A DNA stretch of 47,620 nucleotides, from positions 7,716 through 55,335 of the forward strand of contig JAJZKW010000005.1 in the NCBI GenBank assembly GCA_021803945.1, in the 5' to 3' direction. Made by a program: the position numbers and the translations under genes. Each line of letters opens with the position of its first letter. Position 1 is the first letter of the stretch. Under the pieces are notes generated by a model. It saw nothing but the letters and a program-made list of their open reading frames with translations. It made no database searches and was not told the DNA's origin. This document shows positions 19,809 to 27,811 of the stretch, piece by piece. Origin of the DNA: Microcaldota archaeon (GTDB lineage Archaea; Micrarchaeota; Micrarchaeia; Micrarchaeales; CABMGC01).

Positions 19809-20276
19809 CTATCCCTGCTCCTGCCCCTGGGCCTGCTTCTTTCCGTCTCCTGCTTGTGCCTCCGCAGCGCTCCTGCCGCCCCTCTTCTTCTGCCTGTCGG
19901 TCCTTGCATTTGCAAACAGCACGAGCAGGTCCTCCTCCTTCGGCGTCTCTGCCCATGCCTTTATGTAGAGTGATATGTTCTTTAGCGGCCTCGAATACCT
20001 GTCAGTGAAGGCGTACACCCCGTCCTCGTGCTTCAGCAAGCCAACCATGACTCCGAAGTCGAGATACCTCTTCCATGTCGCCATGGGGAGCTCGTCCCCG
20101 CAGTCCTTGAGCCTTAGCCCGTTCCTCTTCTTCACCTCGCACAGCGCCTTCGAGAACCTGTAGGCCTTCGTGTCGTTGTCGAAGTATATCTTTGCTACGT
20201 CCCTAACGTTCGGGTCCTTCAATTTCTCCTTGAGGGGAGCGTCTTCGTACTCCCAGTACCTGATCGCCATGGACAT
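19809..20276 (-). CDS. uncharacterised protein, possible winged-helix fold
   Basis: The protein has 155 residues. Residues 1-120 alternate helices and strands; VMVGLLKHEDGVYAFTDRYSRPL resembles a wing-containing helix-turn-helix end (inference). The C-terminal 35 residues are low-complexity Lys/Gln/Gly/Ala. An ATG two codons downstream (20270) is an alternative start. The gene converges with cysS with no spacing and lies downstream of the DRG GTPase on the same strand. Confidence 0.6.
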   Translation of the reverse strand: MSMAIRYWEYEDAPLKEKLKDPNVRDVAKIYFDNDTKAYRFSKALCEVKKRNGLRLKDCGDELPMATWKRYLDFGVMVGLLKHEDGVYAFTDRYSRPLKNISLYIKAWAETPKEEDLLVLFANARTDRQKKRGGRSAAEAQAGDGKKQAQGQEQG

Positions 20277-20335
20277 ATTGTGTTTGGTAATAAATTTAAT
20301 CCTTACTGAGCCGAACCCGCAATCCCGTGCGCATA

Positions 20336-21448
20336 CTAGAAGTCAAATACAACAGTGACTACATCCCCGTCCATCACTTTGTGGTCTTCCCCGACCCTCT
20401 GGTTCGCAAACTTAGAGCTCGGGCCGCTCACATAGGCATACTTTATGCTCTTCACGAGCTTCGTGTTTATCTTCCTGACCACTTCTATTATGCTAGCCCC
20501 TCCGTCAAGGACAAGAGGCTTGCCGAAATCCGGGCTGCCGTCCTTGGGCTTGAGGTACACCCTTATGAGCCCGAGGCCGTCGAACACCTTCTTCTTGACA
20601 TCGTCTATGTTATCTGCCATCTTCGCGCTTATCGGTATCACGCGCATGCCTGTCTTTGCCTCAATCTCATTCTTCAGCGCCTCTATCTTCCTCGAATCCG
20701 CAGTGTCTATCTTGTTCAGGGCAACAACCCCCCTGATATACACGCAGTTGTCGGCTACGAAGTCTATGAGCATCTGGTCAGTAGTATCCTGGTAAAAGAC
20801 AAGGTCCCCGTTGAATATCTTGAACTCGTTGAGCACGCTAAGTATCACGTCCCTGCCGGGTATGCGGTGCCCGTTCCCCTCTATATGCACCCCTCCAGCC
20901 GCTGTCCTCTCAAGCCTGATCTTCGGCCTCTCCTGGTTCACCCGTATGTTCAGCATGCCCAGCTCATCGACAAGCTGGTATACCTGCTGGTGCGCATTTA
21001 TGTCTATGACGAAGAGCATAAGGTCCGCTATCCTGATCACGCTGATTATCTTCAGGCTCCCTCCCCTGCCTATGTGAGCGCCCTGTATGAGCCCCGGAAG
21101 GTCGAGGACCTGTATCTTCGCGCCGTTGTATTCCAGCATGCCAGGTATGACGTCAAGCGTAGTGAATGCGTAGTCCGCCACCTTGGACTGCACTCCGGTC
21201 AGCACCCGCAGGAGAGACGACTTACCTGCATTAGGGAACCCTACCAGCACGACCGTCGCATTCCCTGACTTCCTCACGGAATATCCTGTCCCGCTTCTCC
21301 TGCTGTGGCTCTCTATCTCCCTCCTTATCTTGGCTATTTTGGCCCTCAGCTGCCCTAGGTACTTGTTCGTTGCCTTGTTGTATTTCGTCTTCGAATACTG
21401 CTCCTGCAGCTCCTCTATCTTCTTCTCCCCTGAGGTCTTGTCAATCAT
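20336..21448 (-). CDS. drg: DRG-family GTPase (OBG superfamily, TGS domain)
   Basis: This ribosome-associated GTPase belongs to the archaeal/eukaryotic DRG family. About 370 residues: a charged N-terminal helix region (KATNKYLGQLRAKIAKIRRE), then the G domain with G1 GFPNAGKSS, switch II DLPGLIQGA, and NKID, and a C-terminal TGS domain ending VMDGDVVTVVFDF. The frame extends to TTG 21469 with ATGs at 21454 and 21448; the last matches the usual family start best. It is divergent from purA. Confidence 0.92.
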   Translation of the reverse strand: MIDKTSGEKKIEELQEQYSKTKYNKATNKYLGQLRAKIAKIRREIESHSRRSGTGYSVRKSGNATVVLVGFPNAGKSSLLRVLTGVQSKVADYAFTTLDVIPGMLEYNGAKIQVLDLPGLIQGAHIGRGGSLKIISVIRIADLMLFVIDINAHQQVYQLVDELGMLNIRVNQERPKIRLERTAAGGVHIEGNGHRIPGRDVILSVLNEFKIFNGDLVFYQDTTDQMLIDFVADNCVYIRGVVALNKIDTADSRKIEALKNEIEAKTGMRVIPISAKMADNIDDVKKKVFDGLGLIRVYLKPKDGSPDFGKPLVLDGGASIIEVVRKINTKLVKSIKYAYVSGPSSKFANQRVGEDHKVMDGDVVTVVFDF

Positions 21449-21530
21449 AAACATCCGCTTGCGAATCAAACCTTGCTGTGCATAATCATTTAATTCTTAC
21501 GAAAGATAAACCTTTGTGGAGGTGCATTGA

Positions 21531-22544
21531 ATGATCGATATTCTAGTCGGCGGCTTCTACGGCGACGAAGGCAAGGGCAAGGTGGCGTCATACCTCGCGC
21601 TGAACGACAAACCAAGGATTGCAGTGAGGACAGGCAGCATAAACGCCGGGCACACGGCTGTGTACAACGGGAATTCATACAAGCTCAGGTCTATCCCTTC
21701 CGCATTCATCAGCGCTGGCACGGAGCTAGCCATATCTCCCGGAGCGCTCATCAAGCTTGACATCCTCTTCAAAGAGATGGAGACGACAAAGACGCGGCAA
21801 AGGATCATGATAGACGGGCATGCCGGAGTCATAACGGAGCTTGAGGCGGAGGAGGAGAGGAAGGACAGCCTGCTGAGCGACAAGGTGGGCAGCACGAAGC
21901 AGGGAGTCGGCGCAGCCGAGTCGAAAAGGATCCTGAGGAGCCTAAAGCTGGCGAAGGACTATCCCGAGCTCTCAGAATTCATAGCCAATGTGCCGGAGAA
22001 GGTAGTGGATTGCGTAAAGGATGGGGGCCTGGTCCAGGTTGAGGGGAGCCAGGGGCACATGCTCAGCCTGTATCACGGAGTCTATCCGTATGTAACGAGC
22101 AGGAACACGACGTCATCTGGAATACTGAGCGACGTTGGCGTGGGCCCGAAATACGTAGGCAGCGTAATAGCGATATTCAAGGCCTTCGTGACAAGGGTCG
22201 GCGGAGGCCCGATGGACAACGAGATGTCCCCTGAGAAGGCAAGGGAACTCGGGCTCCAGGAATTCGGCACTGTGACAGGCAGGCAGAGGAGAGCCGCTCC
22301 ATTCGACCCCAAGCTCGCAAAGGAGGTTGTCAGGATAAATTCGGCAACAGAGGTCGCGATAACAAAAGTCGACGTGCTCTTCAAGGGTGCCGAGAAGGTA
22401 AGGAGCTATGGTCTGCTCCCAAAGGAGGCAAAGGAATGGATAGAAGGGATAGAGGACGAGATAGGCGCCAATGTCACGCTGATAGGCACAGGAGAGGACG
22501 CGCTTGACATGGTGGACCGCAGGAAGGAGATATCAGGCAAATAA
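21531..22544 (+). CDS. purA: adenylosuccinate synthetase (compact archaeal form)
   Basis: This enzyme condenses IMP and aspartate using GTP, the first step from IMP to AMP. The 337 residues are much shorter than the roughly 430-residue bacterial enzyme, as is typical for archaeal Pur[12 protein letters not shown] (7-17) is the catalytic/phosphate loop, and GSINAGHT (35-42) carries the catalytic His. A strong ribosome site ggaggtg (21518-21524) sits six bases before the ATG. purB follows 14 bases later. Confidence 0.95.
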   Translation: MIDILVGGFYGDEGKGKVASYLALNDKPRIAVRTGSINAGHTAVYNGNSYKLRSIPSAFISAGTELAISPGALIKLDILFKEMETTKTRQRIMIDGHAGVITELEAEEERKDSLLSDKVGSTKQGVGAAESKRILRSLKLAKDYPELSEFIANVPEKVVDCVKDGGLVQVEGSQGHMLSLYHGVYPYVTSRNTTSSGILSDVGVGPKYVGSVIAIFKAFVTRVGGGPMDNEMSPEKARELGLQEFGTVTGRQRRAAPFDPKLAKEVVRINSATEVAITKVDVLFKGAEKVRSYGLLPKEAKEWIEGIEDEIGANVTLIGTGEDALDMVDRRKEISGK

Positions 22545-22558
22545 TTCCGTGATTACGA

Positions 22559-23989
22559 ATGCCGGACGAAAGAAAAAGGCCGCCAAGGCCATCGAAGCTC
22601 GACGTATCCTATTTCGAGAACCAGGAGCACATCTCCCCTATAGGCATAAGGTACACCACAAGTATGTCAAAGGTCTTCGGAGAGGAGAGCTACATACAGG
22701 CAATATTAGACGTAGAGGCGGAGAACGTAAAGGTGCTGTCCGAGCTGTATCCGGGAAAGGTCCCAGGCAGAGCTGCAAGGAGGATCAAGGCGATAGCCGA
22801 TACCAGTCACGTCAGGCCTGCAGAAGTAAGGAGGAGAGAAGCAGAGAAGACGCACCACGAGCTTGCCGCTGTAATAGGAGTGATGGCAGACAAGGCAGGC
22901 AAGGACGGCAGGTATGTGCACTTCGGGATGACTTCTGCAGACGCAGTGGAAACCGCCAAGGCCCTGCAGATGCTTAAGGCCATTGACATACTGATTAAAA
23001 CCGCAGCGGATACGAGGGACGCATGCCTGAGGGCAGCGTTGTCCTGGAAAGACATCCCGTCGATAGCCAGGACCCACGGGCAGCACGCAATACCTGCCCC
23101 GTTCGGCCTTCCATTCGCCTTCTTCGGATACTGCCTGCAGAAAAACATAGAGAGGCTCAGGTATGACAGGGAGAGGTGTGCAGAAGGGAAGCTGTCAGGT
23201 GTCATAGGCACGTACGATGTGCACGTGAACGAAGGCATCGACGGCCCGAAGGTGGAAGAGAAGGTTCTCAGAAACCTCGGAGTGAAAAAGGCGGAGATGG
23301 CCATGCAGACCCCGCCCCGGGAAGGCACTGCATATATAATCTCAGACCTCGCAGTGCTTTGCGGCAGACTTGCGACAATCGCGTCCTACATAAAGATGCT
23401 GAAGCGGACAGAGATACTGGAGCTGAGCGAAGCTCCTGACAGGGGCTCAGTAGGGAGCTCGGCAATGCCACACAAGAACATGCATGGCAATCCGTTCATA
23501 GAGGAGAGGTGCATCTCGATAGGCAGGATCCTGCGCGGCCACGCGCTGGCATCACTGGAATCCATGTCGGTCGAGGACTTCAGGGACCTAACAGCCTCCC
23601 TCTCAGACAGGGTGATTATACCTGAATCTTTCATACTCTCGGATTATGCGTGCGCCCTGATTAAAAACATAATAGAGCGCGCAAGCATCGTGCCTGAAAA
23701 CATAGAGCACAACCTAAACCGCACAAAAGGCACGGCCTCTTCGCAGCTTGTGATGAGCAGGCTCGTGGACAAGGGGATGCAGAGGCAGAGGGCCAGGGAG
23801 ATATCATTCAATGCCGCTGAGGCCGCGCTGAAAGGTGATATCAGCTACCTTGAAGCGCTGATGGAAGACAGTGAGATAGCAGGGCTCATCTCCGAGGGCG
23901 AGCTCAGGAGCCTATGCGATCCAAGGACAAACCTGGGCATGTCAAGGAAGATAATCGAGAGGATCGCAGGGAAGTACATGAATAAGTAG
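22559..23989 (+). CDS. purB: adenylosuccinate lyase
   Basis: This fumarase/aspartase-superfamily enzyme releases fumarate from adenylosuccinate (and SAICAR). The 476 residues show THHE (98-101), GMTSADAVET, THGQHA (172-177) and the signature loop GSSAMPHKNMHGNP (299-312) with the catalytic Ser. The signature reads KNMHGNP where many PurB proteins have KRNP, a small insertion. It is co-transcribed with purA, so the pair converts IMP to AMP. Confidence 0.95.
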   Translation: MPDERKRPPRPSKLDVSYFENQEHISPIGIRYTTSMSKVFGEESYIQAILDVEAENVKVLSELYPGKVPGRAARRIKAIADTSHVRPAEVRRREAEKTHHELAAVIGVMADKAGKDGRYVHFGMTSADAVETAKALQMLKAIDILIKTAADTRDACLRAALSWKDIPSIARTHGQHAIPAPFGLPFAFFGYCLQKNIERLRYDRERCAEGKLSGVIGTYDVHVNEGIDGPKVEEKVLRNLGVKKAEMAMQTPPREGTAYIISDLAVLCGRLATIASYIKMLKRTEILELSEAPDRGSVGSSAMPHKNMHGNPFIEERCISIGRILRGHALASLESMSVEDFRDLTASLSDRVIIPESFILSDYACALIKNIIERASIVPENIEHNLNRTKGTASSQLVMSRLVDKGMQRQRAREISFNAAEAALKGDISYLEALMEDSEIAGLISEGELRSLCDPRTNLGMSRKIIERIAGKYMNK

Positions 23990-24062
23990 CAGAAACAGCG
24001 CAGTCTCCCTCCCTCCAAATTTCCGTTATCCCGCTTCTCCTTCGCACGCAGCAGGCTTGGCA

Positions 24063-25373
24063 TCACTGCCCAAGCCCCGGCAGGAACTTTGACATCTGCT
24101 TCTTCATGTCCCTGTTGTTCTTGAGCATGTCCGCCATCTTCTTCATCTTATTGAAGTCTGCTATGAGGCCGCGCACGTCCTTCTCAGATGTCCCGCTTCC
24201 CTTTGCTATCCTTTCTATCCTCTTCGGATCCCTGAGCAGCCTCTCATGCATCCTCTCATCCCTTGTCATGGACCCTATGATGTTCTCATACCTCTTCAGC
24301 TTGACCTCGCCCACTTCCAGAGCCTCTTTCGGGACGTCGACAAGCCCCATCATCCCGAGCACGTTCTTCATTGGTCCCATCTTTGACATGGCCTTCATCT
24401 GCTTGTAGAAGCTGTCGAAGTTCAGCTCCTCTGAGTTGATGTCCTCCTGCTTCATCCCGGAGGCCTTCACAGCCTCGTTGACGTGCGCAATCAGCGATTC
24501 AAGGTCAGGTATGCCCAGCAGCCGGCCCACGAACTTCTTGGAGTCGAAGACCTCGAGCGCGTTTAGCTTCTCCCCTGTCCCTGTGAAGGCGACCCTTATG
24601 GAAGCTGCAGAGACGGCGCTCAGCGCCCCTCCTCCCTTCCCCGATCCGTCCAGCTTGGTAACAATCACTCCGGTAAGCCTTATCGCCCTGTCGAACTCCC
24701 CGGCCTGCCTTCCTGCTACCTGCCCTATGTCGGCGTTTATGACAAGGAGCTTCTCATCAGGCTTGAACTGGCTGTTTATCAGCTTGAGCTCCTTTATCAG
24801 CTCGTCGTCCATCGCGTTCCTCCCGCTGGAGTCGCATATTATCACCTTCTTGCCCTTGAGCTCCGCAAGCCCTTCCCTGACTATCCTTCCGACATCCTTC
24901 TCGCCGTTTATCCCAAAGAATCCGGCGTTCGCCTGCTTCGCCAGGGTCTCGAGCTGCTCGTATGCCGCAGGCCTTGACACATCGCAGCATATCAGCCCCA
25001 CTCCCATCCCCCTGTCCTGGTAGAACTTGGCCAGTTTTGCAGCTGTGGTGGTCTTTCCGGCCCCGTAGATCCCGGCAAGGAGTATCCTCTTCGGCCTGAT
25101 GTCCGGCTCGTAGCTCTCTCCCATGAGCCTTGCCAGCTCCTCATAGACAAGGTTTGTTATGTAATCCCTCTGGCTGACTCCCTGCGGCATCTTGCTCCTT
25201 AGCGCAGCTTCCTCTATCCTCTTGGTCAGTGCAAAGACCAGCCCGACCTCGACGTCAGCAGATATCAGGGCTTTCTGGAGCTCCTTGCCGAACTCCTTTA
25301 TCGTCTTCGAGTCTATCACCGAGGCTCCGCTCAGCCTTGCGATGGCCTTCCTGAGACCCTCTCCCAAATCCAT
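24063..25373 (-). CDS. srp54: signal recognition particle 54 kDa protein
   Basis: This is the GTPase and signal-peptide-binding subunit of SRP, which targets nascent membrane and secreted proteins. The 436 residues have an N domain (1-90), the G domain with GIYGAGKTTT (101-110) and TKLDGSGKGGG, and a Met-rich M domain ending MLKNNRDMKKQMSKFLPGLGQ. The G3 motif reads DSSGR rather than the usual DTAGR. The gene is single, with a weak A/T-rich promoter region upstream. Confidence 0.96.
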   Translation of the reverse strand: MDLGEGLRKAIARLSGASVIDSKTIKEFGKELQKALISADVEVGLVFALTKRIEEAALRSKMPQGVSQRDYITNLVYEELARLMGESYEPDIRPKRILLAGIYGAGKTTTAAKLAKFYQDRGMGVGLICCDVSRPAAYEQLETLAKQANAGFFGINGEKDVGRIVREGLAELKGKKVIICDSSGRNAMDDELIKELKLINSQFKPDEKLLVINADIGQVAGRQAGEFDRAIRLTGVIVTKLDGSGKGGGALSAVSAASIRVAFTGTGEKLNALEVFDSKKFVGRLLGIPDLESLIAHVNEAVKASGMKQEDINSEELNFDSFYKQMKAMSKMGPMKNVLGMMGLVDVPKEALEVGEVKLKRYENIIGSMTRDERMHERLLRDPKRIERIAKGSGTSEKDVRGLIADFNKMKKMADMLKNNRDMKKQMSKFLPGLGQ

Positions 25374-25544
25374 AAAAACACATATTTATTGAAAACAAAG
25401 TTCTTTAATCCTGACATGCCTCAGTCTAGTCTACTTTATTAGCGCATTCCGTCGTTTACCGCGTTGTCCAAGAAGCCAAAACCTGTTTTAAAACTCCAGA
25501 TACCAAAATAACAGGGTTCTGCTTCAAATCTGCTAAACGCAATT

Positions 25545-25557
25545 AGGTTTAAATATG
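25545..25557 (+). promoter_or_regulatory. TATA box of the 87-residue protein gene
   Basis: AGGTTTAAATATG puts the transcript start near 25575-25580, just before ATG 25586 and downstream of the alternative GTG at 25565. Confidence 0.45.
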
Positions 25558-25585
25558 AGGCAAAGTGAATTCATACTGTGATAAA

Positions 25586-25849
25586 ATGGCATCGTTTAAG
25601 GGCACCGGAACGGGACCAGCGCCTCATGCTCCGAAAGATTCAGCGCCGCTTTTTGTGCAATCTTCCCTGGCAGGATTTTTCATTGAGAAGGCACAAATCC
25701 AAGAGGGGAAGGGACTTCCAGCATCAGACTTATGGGAAAAAGCAGCAAAATGGGCTTCAGACGGGGGAAACATATCACTTGCAGCAGAATGCGAACGCAA
25801 GGCAGAGATAGCCAAGCTCAAAGAGCAAATGAGGCCAAAGGAAGACTAG
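25586..25849 (+). CDS. small uncharacterised protein
   Basis: The 87 residues start MASFKGTGTGPAPHAPKD, with a disordered Gly/Pro/Ala N-terminus followed by helices rich in Ala, Lys and Glu (residues about 28-85). One Cys and no membrane segment are present. The helical part, with LWEKAAKWASDGG and LAAECERKAEIAKL, has a TPR-like spacing of aromatic and Ala residues (inference). The HAD gene follows on the same strand, so the two may be co-transcribed. Confidence 0.6.
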   Translation: MASFKGTGTGPAPHAPKDSAPLFVQSSLAGFFIEKAQIQEGKGLPASDLWEKAAKWASDGGNISLAAECERKAEIAKLKEQMRPKED

Positions 25850-25900
25850 AAAGTGCAAGCCCTAAGCACATCAGGCAAGCAGGAAACAAGGACGATTAGA

Positions 25901-26680
25901 ATGGATGACATAAAAAGTGCCCTTCGGGACAGCAGCCCGCAGCTAAAACTTGTGCTATTCGATATAGATGGAACAATCCTCTCCTCCGGATCGTTCACCA
26001 AGTGCCTTGTCAAGGTCGTCGTGGATAAGTTAGGCAGCTCCGTAAACACCGCTCCGCTGTCAGACAGGGCAAAGACTGGCAGCACAATGAAATCCGTGCT
26101 TATAAGCATACTCAATGAAGAGGGTATACCAGAAGACAAACAGGAGGGGCTTGTCGAAGAGATGCTTTCATCCGCTACAATGGAATACAAATCCTGGCTG
26201 TCAAAGTTTCCTCTCAAACTATTGGATGGGGTGGCAGAACTCATCGAACTCCTGTCCAGCAGAGAAGACGTAATGCTTGGGATAGTCACCAACAACATAA
26301 AGGAAATGATGCTGCTAAAATTAGACAATGTGAAGCTGCTGGAAGTTTTTTCGCGCTACGGGCTTATGTTCCCTGGAGACAACATCCCCGGAGATAAAGC
26401 CAGTCTCCTCGAATTGGTGGTAGAATCTGCAGTAAAGAACTTCAGCCCGCGCCTTGACAGGAAGAACATCTTCTATATCGGGGACCAAGTCTCCGATATG
26501 CTTGGTGCCAAGGCTGCAGGCGCAGTTGCAGTTGGGATTGCTACAGGAAAATCCACTTTCGAGGAGCTGGAAGCTGCAGGCGCATCCGCCGTATTCCGCA
26601 GCTTCGCAGACAATGCAAGGGCGGCAATGGCTGTTATTGAAATGCCACGGGCCTATGCAGCGAAAAAGATGACAGTATAA
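25901..26680 (+). CDS. HAD-superfamily phosphatase (PGP-like)
   Basis: About 259 residues with HAD motif I LFDIDGT (Asp21 nucleophile and Asp23), a helical cap of about 90 residues, motif II VTNN, a motif III Lys near GDKASLL, and motif IV YIGDQVSDMLGA. The arrangement resembles phosphoglycolate-phosphatase-type C1-cap enzymes; the substrate is unknown. The frame opens at GTG 25853, but ATG 25901 has an agga ribosome site and places the start at the usual distance from motif I. Confidence 0.85.
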   Translation: MDDIKSALRDSSPQLKLVLFDIDGTILSSGSFTKCLVKVVVDKLGSSVNTAPLSDRAKTGSTMKSVLISILNEEGIPEDKQEGLVEEMLSSATMEYKSWLSKFPLKLLDGVAELIELLSSREDVMLGIVTNNIKEMMLLKLDNVKLLEVFSRYGLMFPGDNIPGDKASLLELVVESAVKNFSPRLDRKNIFYIGDQVSDMLGAKAAGAVAVGIATGKSTFEELEAAGASAVFRSFADNARAAMAVIEMPRAYAAKKMTV

Positions 26681-26747
26681 CCTTCATGGCAGGCTTCCGG
26701 ATAGCGCAAAAGCCACGTAGCAGCTGCATAGCTGGCAGCTACACTAA

Positions 26748-26757
26748 AGGTTAAAAT
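26748..26757 (+). promoter_or_regulatory. box A of tRNA-Ile
   Basis: A TATA-like ggttaaaatg lies 27-36 bases upstream of the tRNA 5' end, the usual spacing for archaeal tRNA genes. Confidence 0.4.
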
Positions 26758-26783
26758 GTTTTGGATATAAGAAGTATTGCTGA

Positions 26784-26897
26784 GGGCTCATAGCTCAGCC
26801 TGGTTAGAGCGCTGGTCTTATAATGGTCTTTTAGGCAATGTCAAGCCTAGAATGATAAGAGAGCCAGATGTCGTGAGTTCAAATCTCACTGGGCCCA
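26784..26897 (+). tRNA. tRNA-Ile (anticodon UAU) with a 39-base intron
   Basis: Acceptor GGGCTCA pairs with TGGGCCC, D-stem GCTC with GAGC, anticodon stem CTGGT (26812-26816) with GCCAG (26863-26867), and T-stem GTGAG with CTCAC; the discriminator is A. The spliced loop reads CUUAUAA, so the anticodon is UAU (26819-26821). The intron (about 26823-26861) lies at the standard position after base 37. UUAU of the loop pairs with AUAA (26855-26858) in the intron, giving a bulge-helix-bulge, and the intron has its own 8-bp stem. The body matches archaeal tRNA-Ile. Confidence 0.88.
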
Positions 26898-26898
26898 C
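26867..26898 (+). repeat. attachment-site-like repeat, copy 1 (3' end of tRNA-Ile)
   Basis: These 32 bases are repeated at 27525-27556 with one mismatch (27 bases in a row identical, 26872-26898 and 27530-27556). The tRNA 3' half is the classic target of archaeal integrases, so this is read as attL/attR-type duplication. Confidence 0.6.
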
Positions 26899-27010
26899 CT
26901 CAGCACTAACGAGAGAAACAGTAAATCTGAAAACAGAAAAGCAGGCAAAAAGGGATAACCTGGTTGGGCTGAACGACTAAAGCGAAGCATAATCTCCAAA
27001 TAAGTAGCAG

Positions 27011-27268
27011 TTAAGCCAAGCTATTGAATTCCTCTACCGATAGGTCAGCTTCGCTCATTATAGTTCTCAGCATACCTCTCCCTATCGGTCTGTGTGCAGG
27101 AACCACTATCATATATTCTGGTTTCCTGTCTCCAAATAACACGGTATATTTCTCCCTCCTGTCAAGGTGCATTACAATATGGCTTCCTCTCTAGTGGTTT
27201 ACCACATAGCCTACTTTAGAAAGAGCTTTTACTACCTTGTCGTAATTAAGCGGTATTAGCCTAGACAC
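27011..27268 (-). pseudogene. hicA: HicA-like toxin, interrupted by an amber codon
   Basis: The minus frame from GTG 27268 to TAA 27011 reads as a complete HicA/YcfA RNA-binding toxin of 85 codons: VSRLIPLNYDKVVKALSKVG, then RGSHIVMHL, a VVPAHRPIGRGMLRTIM stretch and LSVEEF at the end. Codon 26 is TAG (27193-27191), where HicA proteins normally have Gln before RGSH, so a single C-to-T change explains it. The catalytic-region His of RGSH is downstream of the stop. The start overlaps the hicB stop by eight bases, the normal coupling of such pairs. It is most likely an inactivated toxin; read-through cannot be excluded. Confidence 0.75.
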
Positions 27269-27461
27269 TTATCTGCACCGATTCCACAGGAATAGGATCG
27301 CCGTGCTTCTTCAAGGATTCCATATATGCCCGAATGGCCTCCTTCATGTTCTTCATAAGCTCCTTCTTAGTCTTGCCTTCTGTAGCGCAGCCCGGAAGGT
27401 CAGGGACCTTGCCTACGTATACTCCATCTTCATCTCTTTCTATCAATACCCTAAACTGCAT
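27261..27461 (-). CDS. hicB: HicB-like antitoxin
   Basis: This 66-residue partial-RNase-H-fold protein (MQFRVLIERDEDGVYVGKVP, DLPGCATEGKTKKEL, then an amphipathic helix) is typical of short HicB proteins that neutralise HicA. The frame extends to 27500, but ATG 27461 matches the family start. A TATA-like tataattatatga (27489-27477) gives a nearly leaderless transcript. It has no added DNA-binding domain, so autoregulation through a helix-turn-helix is not evident. Its toxin partner is broken. Confidence 0.85.
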   Translation of the reverse strand: MQFRVLIERDEDGVYVGKVPDLPGCATEGKTKKELMKNMKEAIRAYMESLKKHGDPIPVESVQISV

Positions 27462-27524
27462 AATCTCACTAATCGCTATAATTATATGACAGCTACACAT
27501 ATAAAATGTTTCACTTCTGATACT

Positions 27525-27556
27525 GATGCCGTGAGTTCAAATCTCACTGGGCCCAC
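27525..27556 (+). repeat. attachment-site-like repeat, copy 2 (partial tRNA-Ile)
   Basis: This detached T-arm and acceptor 3' strand of tRNA-Ile, in direct orientation, lies 658 bases after the intact gene. No matching 5' part is present, so it is not a tRNA gene. Confidence 0.6.
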
Positions 27557-27661
27557 ATTTCCGATACAAAACAAAGGCAAGCCTTGCCGCAAAAATTCCA
27601 GTCTCTAGCTATTGATTGCGGAACATGCATCATGTTTCCGCAACCAACGAAACCAAGGAGA

Positions 27662-27796
27662 TTACGTCCTCATTATTTTTTTCCCTGCAGGCCTGTTCTT
27701 GACTCTTCTAGGGTGCTTGTTCTTGTTGCCCTTCCCGTATTTCGCTGCGCGCTTTATAGCCGCTTCCATTCTTCCCCCTCTGCTCTTTTTTGCCAT
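27662..27796 (-). CDS. 44-residue basic protein
   Basis: ATG 27796 follows ggatga (27804-27799) and opens MAKKSRGGRMEAAIKRAAKY, then a Lys/Arg/Asn-rich tail ending GKKIMRT. Over a third of residues are Lys or Arg, suggesting nucleic-acid or ribosome binding. No family is recognised. It is the last gene of a minus-strand run of small membrane proteins, beside the attachment-like repeat. Confidence 0.45.
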   Translation of the reverse strand: MAKKSRGGRMEAAIKRAAKYGKGNKNKHPRRVKNRPAGKKIMRT

Positions 27797-27811
27797 TTTC
27801 ATCCCTAATCA

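Noticed and set aside
19010-20008. 332-codon frame overlapping cysS and its neighbour
   Set aside because: It overlaps cysS in another frame and the convergent gene antisense; Arg/Gly-rich shadow.
26777-26980. 67-codon plus-strand frame
   Set aside because: It reads through the tRNA-Ile gene and its intron; it has no family resemblance and is explained by the RNA gene.
27191-27193. Amber codon in hicA as pyrrolysine
   Set aside because: The position is normally Gln, no pyl genes are visible, and a simple nonsense mutation explains it.
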